From Chloroflexota bacterium (GTDB taxonomy: Bacteria; Chloroflexota; Anaerolineae; Anaerolineales; Villigracilaceae): 64,000 bases of DNA. How positions within the stretch are numbered: the first letter of the stretch is position 1; each line of letters opens with the position of its first letter. This document shows positions 42,399 to 51,714 of the stretch, piece by piece. The DNA lies in NCBI GenBank assembly GCA_023459215.1, contig JAEWVF010000043.1, forward strand, positions 40,363 through 104,362, in the 5' to 3' direction. The position numbers and the translations under genes were made by a program. The notes below the pieces were generated by a model. It had not been told where the DNA came from. It ran no database searches and saw only the letters and a program-made list of their open reading frames with translations.

Positions 42399-43349
42399 TC
42401 ACAAACTCCGGTAGAGAATGAAATACACAATATAAATACTGATCGAAAAGAGCGTGTACAAGGCCAGCACATTGTTAATATAATGCCTTTCTTCAACCAG
42501 CTCCGCGCGCATATAGAGAGGAATGATAAAAGGCGGCGGCAGCACCAACAGCGTGAACAAAGCCGCTTCGAAGATCGGCTCCAGCCCAAGCCAATTGCGA
42601 ATGAAAAAGAAGTTCATCGCCAATGCCAGCGGGATGAGAATGAACAAGCGCAGCAAAACAGCAGGCAGCGCGGATTTAACTCCCTGGCGGTCAAACTGAA
42701 TGCTGTAGCCAACAATCAACAAGATCAATGGCACCACCAAATTCCCCAGGAATTGCAAGGCGCTCATCACGCCTCCGCTGAGGGGAGCCTGGCGCAACAA
42801 CTCCTGCATTCCAAGAAGATTGAACAGGATTCCCAAAAGAATGGCGAGAATGACCGGGGATTTGAAGAACGCGCCAACCAATTGTTGGGAAGTTTGAAGC
42901 CCGTCACGTTTTGTCAGCAGGAAGACCAGGAAGATGAACCAAATAAAAATCTCATGACCCAGCGCCAATACTGCAATCGTGCCGAGATTTTCCAGACCAT
43001 AGGCTCCACCAAACAGGCTGACACCCAACATGCCATACTCGAAACCGGTCATCAGGAAAGGGAAATATCCGTTTTCGGGGGCAAAACGAGCTTTGAGCAG
43101 GAAGCCCATCCCAAGCAGGAGTATACACAGGACAAAAATCACAACAAACACCGCGAGGTAGCTCAGTTTAAGCTCGATCTGCAAAAAAGTAACGAAGAGC
43201 ACAGCCGGCAGGGCCAGGTTGACCACTACTTTTCGCAAATCGTCAACCGTGCCAGACGACAAAAATTTATACCGCCGCAATCCACTGCCAAGCAGGATGA
43301 GAAGCAGGATGGGCAAAACACGATTGAGTATCTGGGTGGCTTGTTCCAT
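42399..43349 (-). CDS. AEC family transporter
   Basis: 316 residues with about ten membrane helices. Typical auxin-efflux-carrier features are VLPILLLILLGSGLRR, LRKVVVNLALPAVLFVTFLQ, GFEYGMLGVSLFGGAYG and PVILAILLGILFNLLG. GGAG precedes the ATG. AEC proteins export or take up organic acids such as malate, or auxin-like acids; substrate here unknown. It converges on the cassette 2 genes and appears to be a single-gene unit. Confidence 0.85.
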   Translation of the reverse strand: MEQATQILNRVLPILLLILLGSGLRRYKFLSSGTVDDLRKVVVNLALPAVLFVTFLQIELKLSYLAVFVVIFVLCILLLGMGFLLKARFAPENGYFPFLMTGFEYGMLGVSLFGGAYGLENLGTIAVLALGHEIFIWFIFLVFLLTKRDGLQTSQQLVGAFFKSPVILAILLGILFNLLGMQELLRQAPLSGGVMSALQFLGNLVVPLILLIVGYSIQFDRQGVKSALPAVLLRLFILIPLALAMNFFFIRNWLGLEPIFEAALFTLLVLPPPFIIPLYMRAELVEERHYINNVLALYTLFSISIYIVYFILYRSL

Positions 43350-43539
43350 GTTGACTCCGATGGGTGTTTGTTACAGGCTTAATAGAAGGATAGGCAATTG
43401 GGCAGAGTGAGCACGCCGCGGAAAAATGATTATGCCATCAAATCGGTCCTTCGTAAGCCATAAACCGCACACCAATGATAGAGAATGCGCGATGTAATAC
43501 GCGATTTCTGTTAGCCGATTATAGAGGTCTTGTCTATTT

Positions 43540-46500
43540 TCAATCCCCAAATGCCAGATCAAGAGCCGATTGCATATCCCTGTCACTCGCTTGGGGCTGC
43601 CAGCCCGCCAGCAGCCGCAGCGTTTGGCGTTCAGCTTCTGGTTGGGAGAGCACAAAGCAGGCCAGCACGGCTGCCTTTTCATCGTTCCCATTGGCAGAGT
43701 ACAAAACGGCCATGCCGCCCAGCGCTTCGAGTGCAACCGGGGTTAATTTCAGTTCCAGAGCCAGTTCGGCCCCTTCGCGGAAATAGGCACGCGCCTGTCT
43801 GGCATCCCCCAACACGGCGCAGGTATGCCCCAGTCCAATCAGCGAGTAAGCTGTGCCAGTGCGGTCCCTGGCGCGGCGGCGCAGGGCGAGACTCTCCTGA
43901 TAATGACGCAATGCCAGCGCGTATTCCCCGCGATTGCGCGCCAGGTCGCCCAGGTTGTGCAAACAGAGCGCCTTGCCCCAAGGATCATCGCGACGAATGG
44001 AAATTTCCAGGCTTTGCTCGTAAGCCTGGCGGGCCGCGTCAAACTGCTCCATCTGTGCCAGCAGGTTGGCCAGGTTGACCAGCGCCAGCGCCTCGCCGCG
44101 CGGATCGCCCAGTTGGCGACGAATGAACAGGTTTTCCTCGTAACAGGCGCGGGCCGCATCGAAATCGCCCAGCGAGCGCAGCACCCCGCCCAGGTTGTTA
44201 TCCAAAGCGGCAATTCGTTGTGGGTCGCCCAGGGCACGGAAAATGCCCAAGGATTGCGAAAGCAGGTCGCGAGCGCGGGCAAAATCGCCGCGCTGTTTGT
44301 GGATGACACCGATCAGGTTCAGGCAGCGCGCCTGGCAGGATTCGTCCCCGGCATCTTGAGCCAGGGCCAGGCCGCGTTGCAAATGCGCCAGGGCCTCGTC
44401 CAGTGCGCCGCGCGCAATCGCATTCATGCCCAGGTTGCCAAGCGCATTGGCCTGCCCCATCACATCCCCCAACTGCTCAAAAATCTGCAAGCTTTGCGCC
44501 GAAAACTGCCCGCCCTGCTCAAACCGCGCCAGCCGGTCACTCACCCAGCCGCGCCAAGCCAGCACCCAACCCGCAAACGCCGGCCTGCCCCAGCCCGAGA
44601 GCCGCGCCAAAAGGTGGTCGGCTTCGGTGTAACTGCCGCGCAGGTCGAAGAACGAGAGCAAAGCCTCCAGCGCGGGCGCAAGCAAATCGTCGCGGTGGTT
44701 TTCTGCCGCCCAAATCAGCGCGGCGCGCAGGTTTTCCAGTTCGGCGACCAGTTCTTCAAGGGCTTCGGGCTGGCGCGGGCCGCGCAAGTCGGCTTCGCGG
44801 CGGGATGCAAAAGTGAGATAGTAACGCGAGAAGGATTCGTGGGGATTTTCACCACGCGGCAGGCATTCACTGACCCTCCCGACCGCGTACTGCCGCAACA
44901 GGGTGTGGATGGCGTACCTGCCAGAGCCTTCGCGCTGAACAAAGGACTTGTCCACCAACCCGGAGAAGGTCGCCGGGGTTGCCCCGGCAACGGTTTGGGC
45001 CGCAGGGTAGTCGAACCCGCCCTCGAACACGGACAGGCGGCAGAAAACGGAGCGCTCCCCGTCCGAGAGAAATTCCCACGAATGGTCAATCAGCGCCCGG
45101 AAACTGCGATGACGCTCGGGCACATCCGGGCTGATGGTGGAGAGCGTGTCGAGGTCGCGGGCAATCGCTTCGGCGACCTGCTCAACCGGGAGCGTGCGCA
45201 CCCAGGCGGCGGCCAGTTCAATGCCGAGCGGCGCGCCCATCACCAGTTTGCAAATGCGGATAACATGCGGCAGGCTGGCGGAATCCAGTTCGAAAGCGGG
45301 GTGTACGCGCCGGGCCGCTTGCCAGAACAATTGCACCGCGCTCGATTCCTGCGCGGCGACATCCAGACCGGGCACATCCAAAACCCATTCGTTTTGCAAG
45401 TTTAGCCGAACACGCGAGGTGACCAACACCCGTACCCCCGGCGCGGCAGACAGGATTTGCGCCAACAGCCCGGCCTGGGCAGTGTGCTCTTCAAAGTTAT
45501 CGAGCACCAGCAGGATTTCCTGCCCCGCCAGGGCTTTGAGCAGGCAATGAAGCGGAGTCTGCCCGGGCTGGGGAGATAGGCCGAGGGCTTCGCACAGCGT
45601 CAGGGCGAGCGAATCAGCTTCGGGAGCGTTGTGCAATGGAATGAAAATGATTCCGTTCAGGAATTCAGCACTGACCCGCGCGGCGGCTTCGGCGGCCAAG
45701 CGGGTTTTACCGATGCCGCCCGGCCCAAGCAGGGTCACCAGCCGGTTGGACGGTTGGCGCAAAAGGGCGGCAATCTGCCCCAGTTCGGATTCGCGCCCGA
45801 TGAACGGCGTCCCGTATACGGGGAGTCCGCTGTGGGAAAAGGCTGGGGCGGCGGATAACTTTCGATAAAGGGATTCGGTTTCGGGGGCCGGGGCAACGCC
45901 CATTTCCTTTTCCAAAAACTCGCGACAAATTTCATACTGACGCAAGGCCAGGGCAGGTTGGCCGTTGCGCGCCAGCAGGGTCATCAGCTCACGGTGAGTT
46001 TCTTCGCGCAGGGGGTCAAACTCGAGCAGGCGCTGGGCGGCGCGGATGCCGGCAGGGTAGTCGCCGCAGCGTTTGTAGTAGTCGAGCAGGTTTTCGAGGG
46101 CGGTCATGGCTTGCAGGCGCAGGCGTTCGCGGGTCAGCATGGCCCAGTCTTCGAAGCGGCTGCTTTCGCGGAAGTAAACGCCCGCCAGGAAGTCGCCGCG
46201 ATACAGGCGCAGGGCGGTTTCGAGGGCTTCGGCTGAGACGGGGGTCAGGGTCAGGCCGCCGCGTTCACGCTGCTGCTGGATGCGGATGCTGGCCTCGAAT
46301 TGCAGGGCGTCGAGTTGCCAACCAGAACTGGGCGGCAGGCAGACGCTCTGGCGGGTAATTGTGAGCATTTCGCCGAGGGGTTTGCGCAGGCTGTTGAGCA
46401 GGACGCGCAGGTTGCCGAGCGCCTGGGCGGGAGGGCGATCATCCCAGAGCAGGTCGGCCAGGGTTTCGCGGCTGTGGGCTTGCGGGTTGGCGGCCAGGTA

Positions 46501-46605
46501 GACCAGCAAGGCTTCGGCTTTGCGCGAGGCCAGGCCGCTGAGCGGATGCCCATTTTGGCGGATGTCCAGTCCGCCGAGGGTGGTGATTTCGAGCGCGAAA
46601 GTCAT
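43540..46605 (-). CDS. SARP/BTAD transcriptional activator with NB-ARC ATPase and TPR repeats
   Basis: 1021 residues. N-terminal OmpR-like winged helix (1-95, LGGLDIRQNGHPLSGLASRK, ETLADLLWDDRPP), then a BTAD helical domain (about 100-250). The STAND ATPase starts with Walker A GPGGIGKT (294-301) and has EILLVLDNFEEH and VLVTSRVRLNL. Tetratricopeptide repeats fill about 660-1000 (ALAHLQRGLALAQDAGDESC, ARACYEENLFIRRQLGDPRG). Large regulators of this plan bind direct heptamer repeats beside target promoters. It diverges by 51 bases from the small protein-lipoprotein operon, which shows such repeats. Confidence 0.88.
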   Translation of the reverse strand: MTFALEITTLGGLDIRQNGHPLSGLASRKAEALLVYLAANPQAHSRETLADLLWDDRPPAQALGNLRVLLNSLRKPLGEMLTITRQSVCLPPSSGWQLDALQFEASIRIQQQRERGGLTLTPVSAEALETALRLYRGDFLAGVYFRESSRFEDWAMLTRERLRLQAMTALENLLDYYKRCGDYPAGIRAAQRLLEFDPLREETHRELMTLLARNGQPALALRQYEICREFLEKEMGVAPAPETESLYRKLSAAPAFSHSGLPVYGTPFIGRESELGQIAALLRQPSNRLVTLLGPGGIGKTRLAAEAAARVSAEFLNGIIFIPLHNAPEADSLALTLCEALGLSPQPGQTPLHCLLKALAGQEILLVLDNFEEHTAQAGLLAQILSAAPGVRVLVTSRVRLNLQNEWVLDVPGLDVAAQESSAVQLFWQAARRVHPAFELDSASLPHVIRICKLVMGAPLGIELAAAWVRTLPVEQVAEAIARDLDTLSTISPDVPERHRSFRALIDHSWEFLSDGERSVFCRLSVFEGGFDYPAAQTVAGATPATFSGLVDKSFVQREGSGRYAIHTLLRQYAVGRVSECLPRGENPHESFSRYYLTFASRREADLRGPRQPEALEELVAELENLRAALIWAAENHRDDLLAPALEALLSFFDLRGSYTEADHLLARLSGWGRPAFAGWVLAWRGWVSDRLARFEQGGQFSAQSLQIFEQLGDVMGQANALGNLGMNAIARGALDEALAHLQRGLALAQDAGDESCQARCLNLIGVIHKQRGDFARARDLLSQSLGIFRALGDPQRIAALDNNLGGVLRSLGDFDAARACYEENLFIRRQLGDPRGEALALVNLANLLAQMEQFDAARQAYEQSLEISIRRDDPWGKALCLHNLGDLARNRGEYALALRHYQESLALRRRARDRTGTAYSLIGLGHTCAVLGDARQARAYFREGAELALELKLTPVALEALGGMAVLYSANGNDEKAAVLACFVLSQPEAERQTLRLLAGWQPQASDRDMQSALDLAFGD

Positions 46606-46607
46606 CT

Positions 46608-46649
46608 TTCCTGAACGATTCCTGAACGTTTACCTGTCATCATTATAAA
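46608..46649 (+). promoter_or_regulatory. SARP-type direct repeats and -10 before the 76-aa gene
   Basis: TTCCTGA occurs at 46,608-46,614 and 46,619-46,625, with a weaker TTACCTG at 46,630-46,636, all at 11-base spacing. A TATAAA -10 starts at 46,644. This is the classical SARP operator geometry. Confidence 0.6.
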
Positions 46650-46656
46650 CAAGAGA

Positions 46657-46887
46657 ATGCCGATGAGAAAACTCCAATCTTCTAAATACCAGTCTTACCT
46701 GCTGCGCCTGTGGACAGAAGGCAATGCGCAGGAGTGGCGCGCCATGCTGGTGGACGCGCACTCGGATACCCGCCAAGGGTTTGCGAGCCTGGAGGCACTC
46801 TTTGAGCATTTACGAGCACTCACCCTGCCCCGAACAGAGGTCGGGCAGGATGATCCATCCATTTTATTCAAAGGAGAGAAACAATGA
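46657..46887 (+). CDS. Small soluble protein (76 aa) upstream of a propeller lipoprotein
   Basis: The pattern YQSYLLRLWTEGNAQEWRAM, followed by TRQGFASLEALFEHLR, looks like a small conserved domain that I associate with SARP-type regulators in Chloroflexota. I cannot verify this association here. It has no membrane segment. Its stop overlaps the lipoprotein ATG as ATGA, and SARP-like repeats lie just upstream. Function unknown. Confidence 0.7.
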   Translation: MPMRKLQSSKYQSYLLRLWTEGNAQEWRAMLVDAHSDTRQGFASLEALFEHLRALTLPRTEVGQDDPSILFKGEKQ

Positions 46888-48914
46888 AAAAGAATCCCCT
46901 GGTTTTTATGCTGATTTTGGTGTTTCTGTTGACGGCCTGCGGCGGAGGCGGTGCGCCCGCAACAGAACCATCGGCTGTGCCTGATTCGAGCGGGCAAGCG
47001 GTGGACTCGGAAAGTGAATCCCCTGCATCGGCGCCCGCAGCAACCGCTGAGCCAACCCCCATCCCTGCGCCAACCCTGCCGCCCTTGCAGGTGGACAGTG
47101 GACGATATATTTACACCAATGCCAACGTCATCCACGATACGGCGCGTTATGAAAATATCATCTATGCCGGCGGCACGGGCGGGTTGGTAGCCTGGGAAAT
47201 CGGCTCGGGAAATTACCGCAAGTTCGACACGATGGACGGTTTGCGCCACATCTCAATCTATGCGGTCGAGGTTTGTAACCTGCCGAATCCGAGTGTGCTG
47301 ATCGGCCATGAGCTGGGCGTGGATGTGCTCGATCTGGCGAGCGGTGAATTCAGCCCCTTGAGCGTGCCGGAAGAAGAGCCTTCAATCAATACCAAAATTT
47401 CAGAGTTGTACTGCGACCAGGCCAACAACCGCCTGATTCTAGGCTACAGCGGCATCGGCGTGTATGATTTTGTCAACAACACTTACATCCGCTACACATC
47501 ATCCAACGGCCTGAGTTGGAACGGCGTGAGCGGAATCAGCGTTATCGGGCGTGACATCTGGGTCATGACCGGTTACAACGGTGTGAACATCGTCGCCCCG
47601 GACGGGAGTGTAACCATTTACGATGAATCCAAGGGGATGCAGAGCCAACGGGCCTATTCGGCAGCGCGTACCATCGATGGCTCCGTCTGGGTAGGCAGTT
47701 CGAGCGGCCTGCTCAAATTCCGCGGCGGGCAGTGGACCTTGATCGAGGGGCTGCCGGGCGAAATCAACAACCTGGTGGCCGCCGAGGATGGAACGCTCTG
47801 GCTTTCCACCTACCCGATCGGGGTTGGGCGCATCTGCCAGTTTGACCCGCAAACAGAAAAATGCCTCTTTACTCACGAATATACGCGGGATGGCATCGCC
47901 TCCTTTGAACTGCTCAGCGAAAGCGGCCAGGCTCCGCAGTGGGTTTTCTACGGCACGCGTCAGGGTTTACAGGTATTGAAATACGGCGAGGAGAAAGCCG
48001 AGGCCTGGCTGATTGCCGAAGACAACAAACTCAACTCGAACTTTGTCGCTTCGCTGGCGCTGGATGCCAACAACATGCTGTGGGTTGGTACTGGCAATGG
48101 CACGCATGTGATCGACCCGGCCAACCCGGCGGGTGAATGGACTCTCTACCTGAACCAGCGTGATACCCCGAATGTGCCCGGCGGCAACTGGGCCAGCAGC
48201 CTTGTCCCGGATTCGAAGGGCGGCATGTGGGCGGTCTTTACCAACGGCCAGCTTTCCTACTTCGATGGCACCGGGGGTTGGACGGTCCTTGACGGCAGCG
48301 AATATTACTCTGTGCGCAGCCTGGCGCTCGATCCACAGGGACGCGCCTGGGTAGCCAAGGATGACCAACCGGTGCGAGTGCTTGAAAACGGCGAACTGGC
48401 GGCTGAATACTCGGTCACCGATGGCCTACCCGAGGGGCGCATCAACACCCTATTTGGCGATGATCAAACGCTATGGATTGGCGGCAATGGCCTGTATCGC
48501 TTCATCGATGGCAAAATCGAGATGGTATTTAGCCAGGATGAAATAGGCGGCGTAGTGGCGCTTGCCCGTGAGCCGGACGGCAGCCTGCTGGTGGCGCGCA
48601 CCAACTCGCTGGTGCGCATTGGCGCGGACAACGTCCCGGTCACAGTGCTGGCTGGCGCATACGACAGCGAAACCCTGGATGTGTTCACCTCCCTGACCAG
48701 CCTGGCCGTGGATTCACAGGGCAGCATCTACCTCGGCACGAGCAACGGGCTGCTGATTTCGGAGGATGGCGGCGCAACCTGGGCCAAAATCACCACCGAA
48801 GGCGGTATCACCACCAATTATCTGCGCGTGGTTTTTATCGATCAATACGATACGCTCTGGATGGGCGGCGGCGATAGCTTCGCCGGTGGAGGCCTATTGC
48901 GCTACGTGCCATAA
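46884..48914 (+). CDS. Lipoprotein with two-component-regulator-type beta-propeller repeats
   Basis: 676 residues. Signal peptide with lipobox LLTAC (Cys19), then a Ser/Pro/Ala/Glu-rich stalk to about 70. Many propeller blades follow with the signature of regulator-propeller repeats, for example DGSVWVGSSSGLLKFRGGQW, NMLWVGTGNGTHVIDP, and TLWIGGNGLYRFIDGKIEM. Such propellers usually sense or bind extracellular ligands. It is cotranscribed with the 76-aa protein and probably controlled by the divergent SARP. Confidence 0.82.
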   Translation: MKKNPLVFMLILVFLLTACGGGGAPATEPSAVPDSSGQAVDSESESPASAPAATAEPTPIPAPTLPPLQVDSGRYIYTNANVIHDTARYENIIYAGGTGGLVAWEIGSGNYRKFDTMDGLRHISIYAVEVCNLPNPSVLIGHELGVDVLDLASGEFSPLSVPEEEPSINTKISELYCDQANNRLILGYSGIGVYDFVNNTYIRYTSSNGLSWNGVSGISVIGRDIWVMTGYNGVNIVAPDGSVTIYDESKGMQSQRAYSAARTIDGSVWVGSSSGLLKFRGGQWTLIEGLPGEINNLVAAEDGTLWLSTYPIGVGRICQFDPQTEKCLFTHEYTRDGIASFELLSESGQAPQWVFYGTRQGLQVLKYGEEKAEAWLIAEDNKLNSNFVASLALDANNMLWVGTGNGTHVIDPANPAGEWTLYLNQRDTPNVPGGNWASSLVPDSKGGMWAVFTNGQLSYFDGTGGWTVLDGSEYYSVRSLALDPQGRAWVAKDDQPVRVLENGELAAEYSVTDGLPEGRINTLFGDDQTLWIGGNGLYRFIDGKIEMVFSQDEIGGVVALAREPDGSLLVARTNSLVRIGADNVPVTVLAGAYDSETLDVFTSLTSLAVDSQGSIYLGTSNGLLISEDGGATWAKITTEGGITTNYLRVVFIDQYDTLWMGGGDSFAGGGLLRYVP

Positions 48915-48941
48915 GGAAGAGGCTGGCATATCAAAAATCTA

Positions 48942-48975
48942 CCCCTGTGAGTAGAGTATGCTCACAGGGGTTTTT
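48942..48975 (+). terminator. Intrinsic terminator after the propeller lipoprotein
   Basis: 10-base arms CCCCTGTGAG / CTCACAGGGG followed by TTTTT. Confidence 0.85.
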
Positions 48976-49028
48976 CGCACAACGAACAGCCGAACGTAAT
49001 AACATCCATATACAACAGATCAGGCGCA

Positions 49029-50654
49029 CTATAAAGAACGGAGAAACCAAATCGTTAACTTCCATAGAACAACCAACATAAAGCCAGAAACAAACAATAC
49101 CGATAAAACAGCCAACATAGTCCAGGATTTGAACAGCCAGTAAACCAAAAAAAGAATCGCCAAACAAAGCAAAACCATTATCACGGAAAATCCGCCAACT
49201 CCAGCGCTTGCTCCGTTCACTAAAGACTCCCTATTCAACTGCCTTGCCATATCGATAACTCCTATCAAAAAGGTGATCGCAAGAATAAATGGGATAAACA
49301 ATGAGAAAGCCCAAGGTGTTTGGTTGAGAATTACATTTATCCAAAAAGAAATGTTCAAAATGAATAAAGCCAAAAGATATGAGCCGGTTAAATTACCAAC
49401 CAGGACCGTTTTCATATCCAATGGTAAGGAATGAAACATCCACCAATGCTTCAAATCATCGGATATTCTCGAAACCGCTTTTTGAGCAATGGCTGGGATC
49501 AAAAAAACAAGGATCAGCCATAGAGTAGTCTGGTTGAAAAATTGAATCAGAAAGTAAAACAACAAGGAGATCAGGAGCCAGCCTGTCAAGCCCTGCATCG
49601 TTATGGAACGAAAAGATTGAATAATATCTTTTTGAAACAACAATATAATTCCACCGTTTTCTGTATGAAAAGTGAACTGGTGCTTTTCCCAGACACAAAA
49701 CAGTTTCGCCAAACCCTGTGATGTATGTGGATAATTTCCTAAAAGCAGGTGTTGTTTACGGTCATAGATTGATGCCTGATTTACATCGGTGAGACTTAAG
49801 GTTTTGCCAACCTGGTTGAGAAAAAAGACACTCATGGCTGAATACAGCAGGGAAAGCGCTGTCCCCAGCAACCAGTCTTGCCCTCCGAAAGCAGCCATCA
49901 CAGGAAAAACGACTGGCCAAAGAAAGTTAACAACTGCCCAATTATTTGTTGATATTGTTGTTCCTGCTAACGATGAAGCAAGAGAAAAGATACCCAGTGC
50001 TGAAACACCTATCAAAATGGGAATTGCCAATCTGAGTTTCCCTTGCAGACGAGCAAGACCTGTTGCCCAAAGAAGGCAATAAAAGCTGAAATGGAAAGGG
50101 ATAAGCACAACAATTACCCTGATAAAAGACCAGAAATATTTTCCAGCCACAACCCAGTCAAAAGCCCCAGGAAGATTTGCACCCAACACAGACGCAATTA
50201 AGACAGCACCTATAACCAAAAAGGGAACCAAACTGAAAGGCCAATCGAACAGGAATTCCACAGAAACAATCACATTCCGATTGAGCGGTGTCTGGCTGAT
50301 TTGAACAACATCCTCTTCAGAAAATCGCATGGGAGAGTGGGATAAATAAATATATGCGGTAACAGCAAACCAGAACAAAAATATAAGTAGGATTGTGGAA
50401 CCAGCTTGCATATGAAAATCGAGCGAATTTCTCACATATAAATATTGAACAACCACGGAAGATAGCAAAGCTATAACCATCAACCCCCATATGAAGAAAA
50501 AAATCAAAATATAGATTAGGTACAATCGGTTTGTGATTGAATGATCCAGAGGGTTGTATCCGACCGCTGACATCCAGAAACGAAGTTTGCTTTTTGCCTG
50601 CTTGAATCGCAATACACAGAGAATGAGAGCTTCGTTCATCGTTTTACTAAACAT
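49029..50654 (-). CDS. ABC-2-like transporter membrane subunit
   Basis: 541 residues from MFSKTMNEAL, which overlaps the ATPase stop by 8 bases; starts 21 bases earlier or 15 later are possible. About 12 hydrophobic segments are present (for example LIYILIFFFIWGLMVIALLS, AVLSVLFVSGFMLVVLW). The FSEEDVVQISQTPLNRNVIV segment resembles the cytoplasmic loop of ABC-2 exporter permeases. A+T-rich relative to neighbours. It forms a two-gene exporter with the ATPase; substrate unknown. Confidence 0.75.
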   Translation of the reverse strand: MFSKTMNEALILCVLRFKQAKSKLRFWMSAVGYNPLDHSITNRLYLIYILIFFFIWGLMVIALLSSVVVQYLYVRNSLDFHMQAGSTILLIFLFWFAVTAYIYLSHSPMRFSEEDVVQISQTPLNRNVIVSVEFLFDWPFSLVPFLVIGAVLIASVLGANLPGAFDWVVAGKYFWSFIRVIVVLIPFHFSFYCLLWATGLARLQGKLRLAIPILIGVSALGIFSLASSLAGTTISTNNWAVVNFLWPVVFPVMAAFGGQDWLLGTALSLLYSAMSVFFLNQVGKTLSLTDVNQASIYDRKQHLLLGNYPHTSQGLAKLFCVWEKHQFTFHTENGGIILLFQKDIIQSFRSITMQGLTGWLLISLLFYFLIQFFNQTTLWLILVFLIPAIAQKAVSRISDDLKHWWMFHSLPLDMKTVLVGNLTGSYLLALFILNISFWINVILNQTPWAFSLFIPFILAITFLIGVIDMARQLNRESLVNGASAGVGGFSVIMVLLCLAILFLVYWLFKSWTMLAVLSVLFVSGFMLVVLWKLTIWFLRSL

Positions 50655-51309
50655 AGGCAGCGTTGGGGATTTCACTTAATTTTCCATCGTGCAGTCTGAG
50701 AGTACGATCAGCGAACTTTTCGATGATTGCCTTGTCATGTGTAATGATTAAAACTGCATTGTCTTTCGATCGGCTCCTTTCCAGGTACTCTCCCAGCACC
50801 AAGGAGCTCTCCAAATCAAGAGAGGCCGTGGGTTCATCAAGCGCTAAAACTTTATGCGGCCTTATAAAAGCAAGGCATAAACCTAACTTCAGACTCATTC
50901 CTCGTGAGTAATGCTGCGGAAATTGGTTTCTATCCTGCCAAATGCCAAACTCGACCATTAGCTCTTGTACAAGGCCCTCAAGGTTTTGTTGAACTCCATG
51001 CGCTCTACCGATCAACATTAAGTGCTCCCTAGCTGTTAATTCAGCATAAAACTTGGGCACGTCAGGAACATAAGCCAGCAATTTCTTGGCATCCATATCG
51101 TGTTCGCTGATGTCAAAACCAAGAATCTGGATTTTTCCACTTGTTGGCTTTATAAGCCCCCCAATACACTGCAAAAGCGTTGTTTTCCCACTACCATTTG
51201 CCCCTGTTATCGTCACAATTTCTCCAGCGCCTACATTCAGGTCAATATCTGAAAGTATTTGGTGTTTTCCAAATGCCTTGCAAAGATGTGTAGTGGATAG
51301 ATATATCAT
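50647..51309 (-). CDS. ABC transporter ATP-binding protein
   Basis: 220 residues. Walker A GANGSGKTT (36-44), Walker B VLALDEPTASLD (154-165) and a His switch in IITHDKA. The signature loop is YSRGM (134-138) instead of LSGGQ, a form common in CcmA/NatA-type exporters (YSKGM). It is followed without a gap by its membrane subunit. The pair is compositionally unlike the flanking genes, which suggests recent acquisition. Confidence 0.88.
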   Translation of the reverse strand: MIYLSTTHLCKAFGKHQILSDIDLNVGAGEIVTITGANGSGKTTLLQCIGGLIKPTSGKIQILGFDISEHDMDAKKLLAYVPDVPKFYAELTAREHLMLIGRAHGVQQNLEGLVQELMVEFGIWQDRNQFPQHYSRGMSLKLGLCLAFIRPHKVLALDEPTASLDLESSLVLGEYLERSRSKDNAVLIITHDKAIIEKFADRTLRLHDGKLSEIPNAAYV

Positions 51310-51641
51310 AGGGATTAGAAGAGTGAATGGGTTACATCATTGTTAAGCTTATTGAAGATAACATTCGGAAAGAACAGGTCAGAGATCAACCCGATACAGC
51401 CTAAGGTGGTGAATTTATAAAATTATAGAACTTTTCCAACCCGTTGTACAATTTTTTTTGGCATTGCGAAGGCAAAAGAGTCCTTCTGAAAAATTCTGAA
51501 TCAAGATTAATGTTTCACTGATAATTTGTCATCGGAGTATTCCAATATAAACAGTTACACTCTTTGCAAAATCGGCTGAATATCCAATATCAAACCCCGC
51601 TTCAATATCCACCCAAATATCACAATTCTTCAAAAGGGTGA
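51310..51641. other. A+T-rich intergenic region without a recognisable gene
   Basis: Upstream of two divergent genes. I see no ORF longer than trivial length, no repeat and no structured RNA that I can support. Confidence 0.4.
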
Positions 51642-51670
51642 TTGTTTTCACAAGCCCTTTGCGCTACACT
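51642..51670 (+). promoter_or_regulatory. Promoter candidate for the lamin-tail/MBL gene
   Basis: TTGTTT (51,642-51,647) and TACACT (51,665-51,670) are 17 bases apart. GGAGG precedes the ATG further downstream. Confidence 0.5.
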
Positions 51671-51714
51671 TTTTCTGGGTATTCGCCCACATCTCATCCC
51701 CCGGAGGACACCTC

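Noticed and set aside
42381..42401. TGAGTC...GACTCA hairpin between convergent genes
   Set aside because: Arms are only 6 bases with a 9-base loop and no T run; too weak to call a terminator.
43825..45405. 526-codon plus-strand frame
   Set aside because: Antisense of the SARP gene; Gln/Arg/Ala-rich without domains, a result of GC-rich codon structure.
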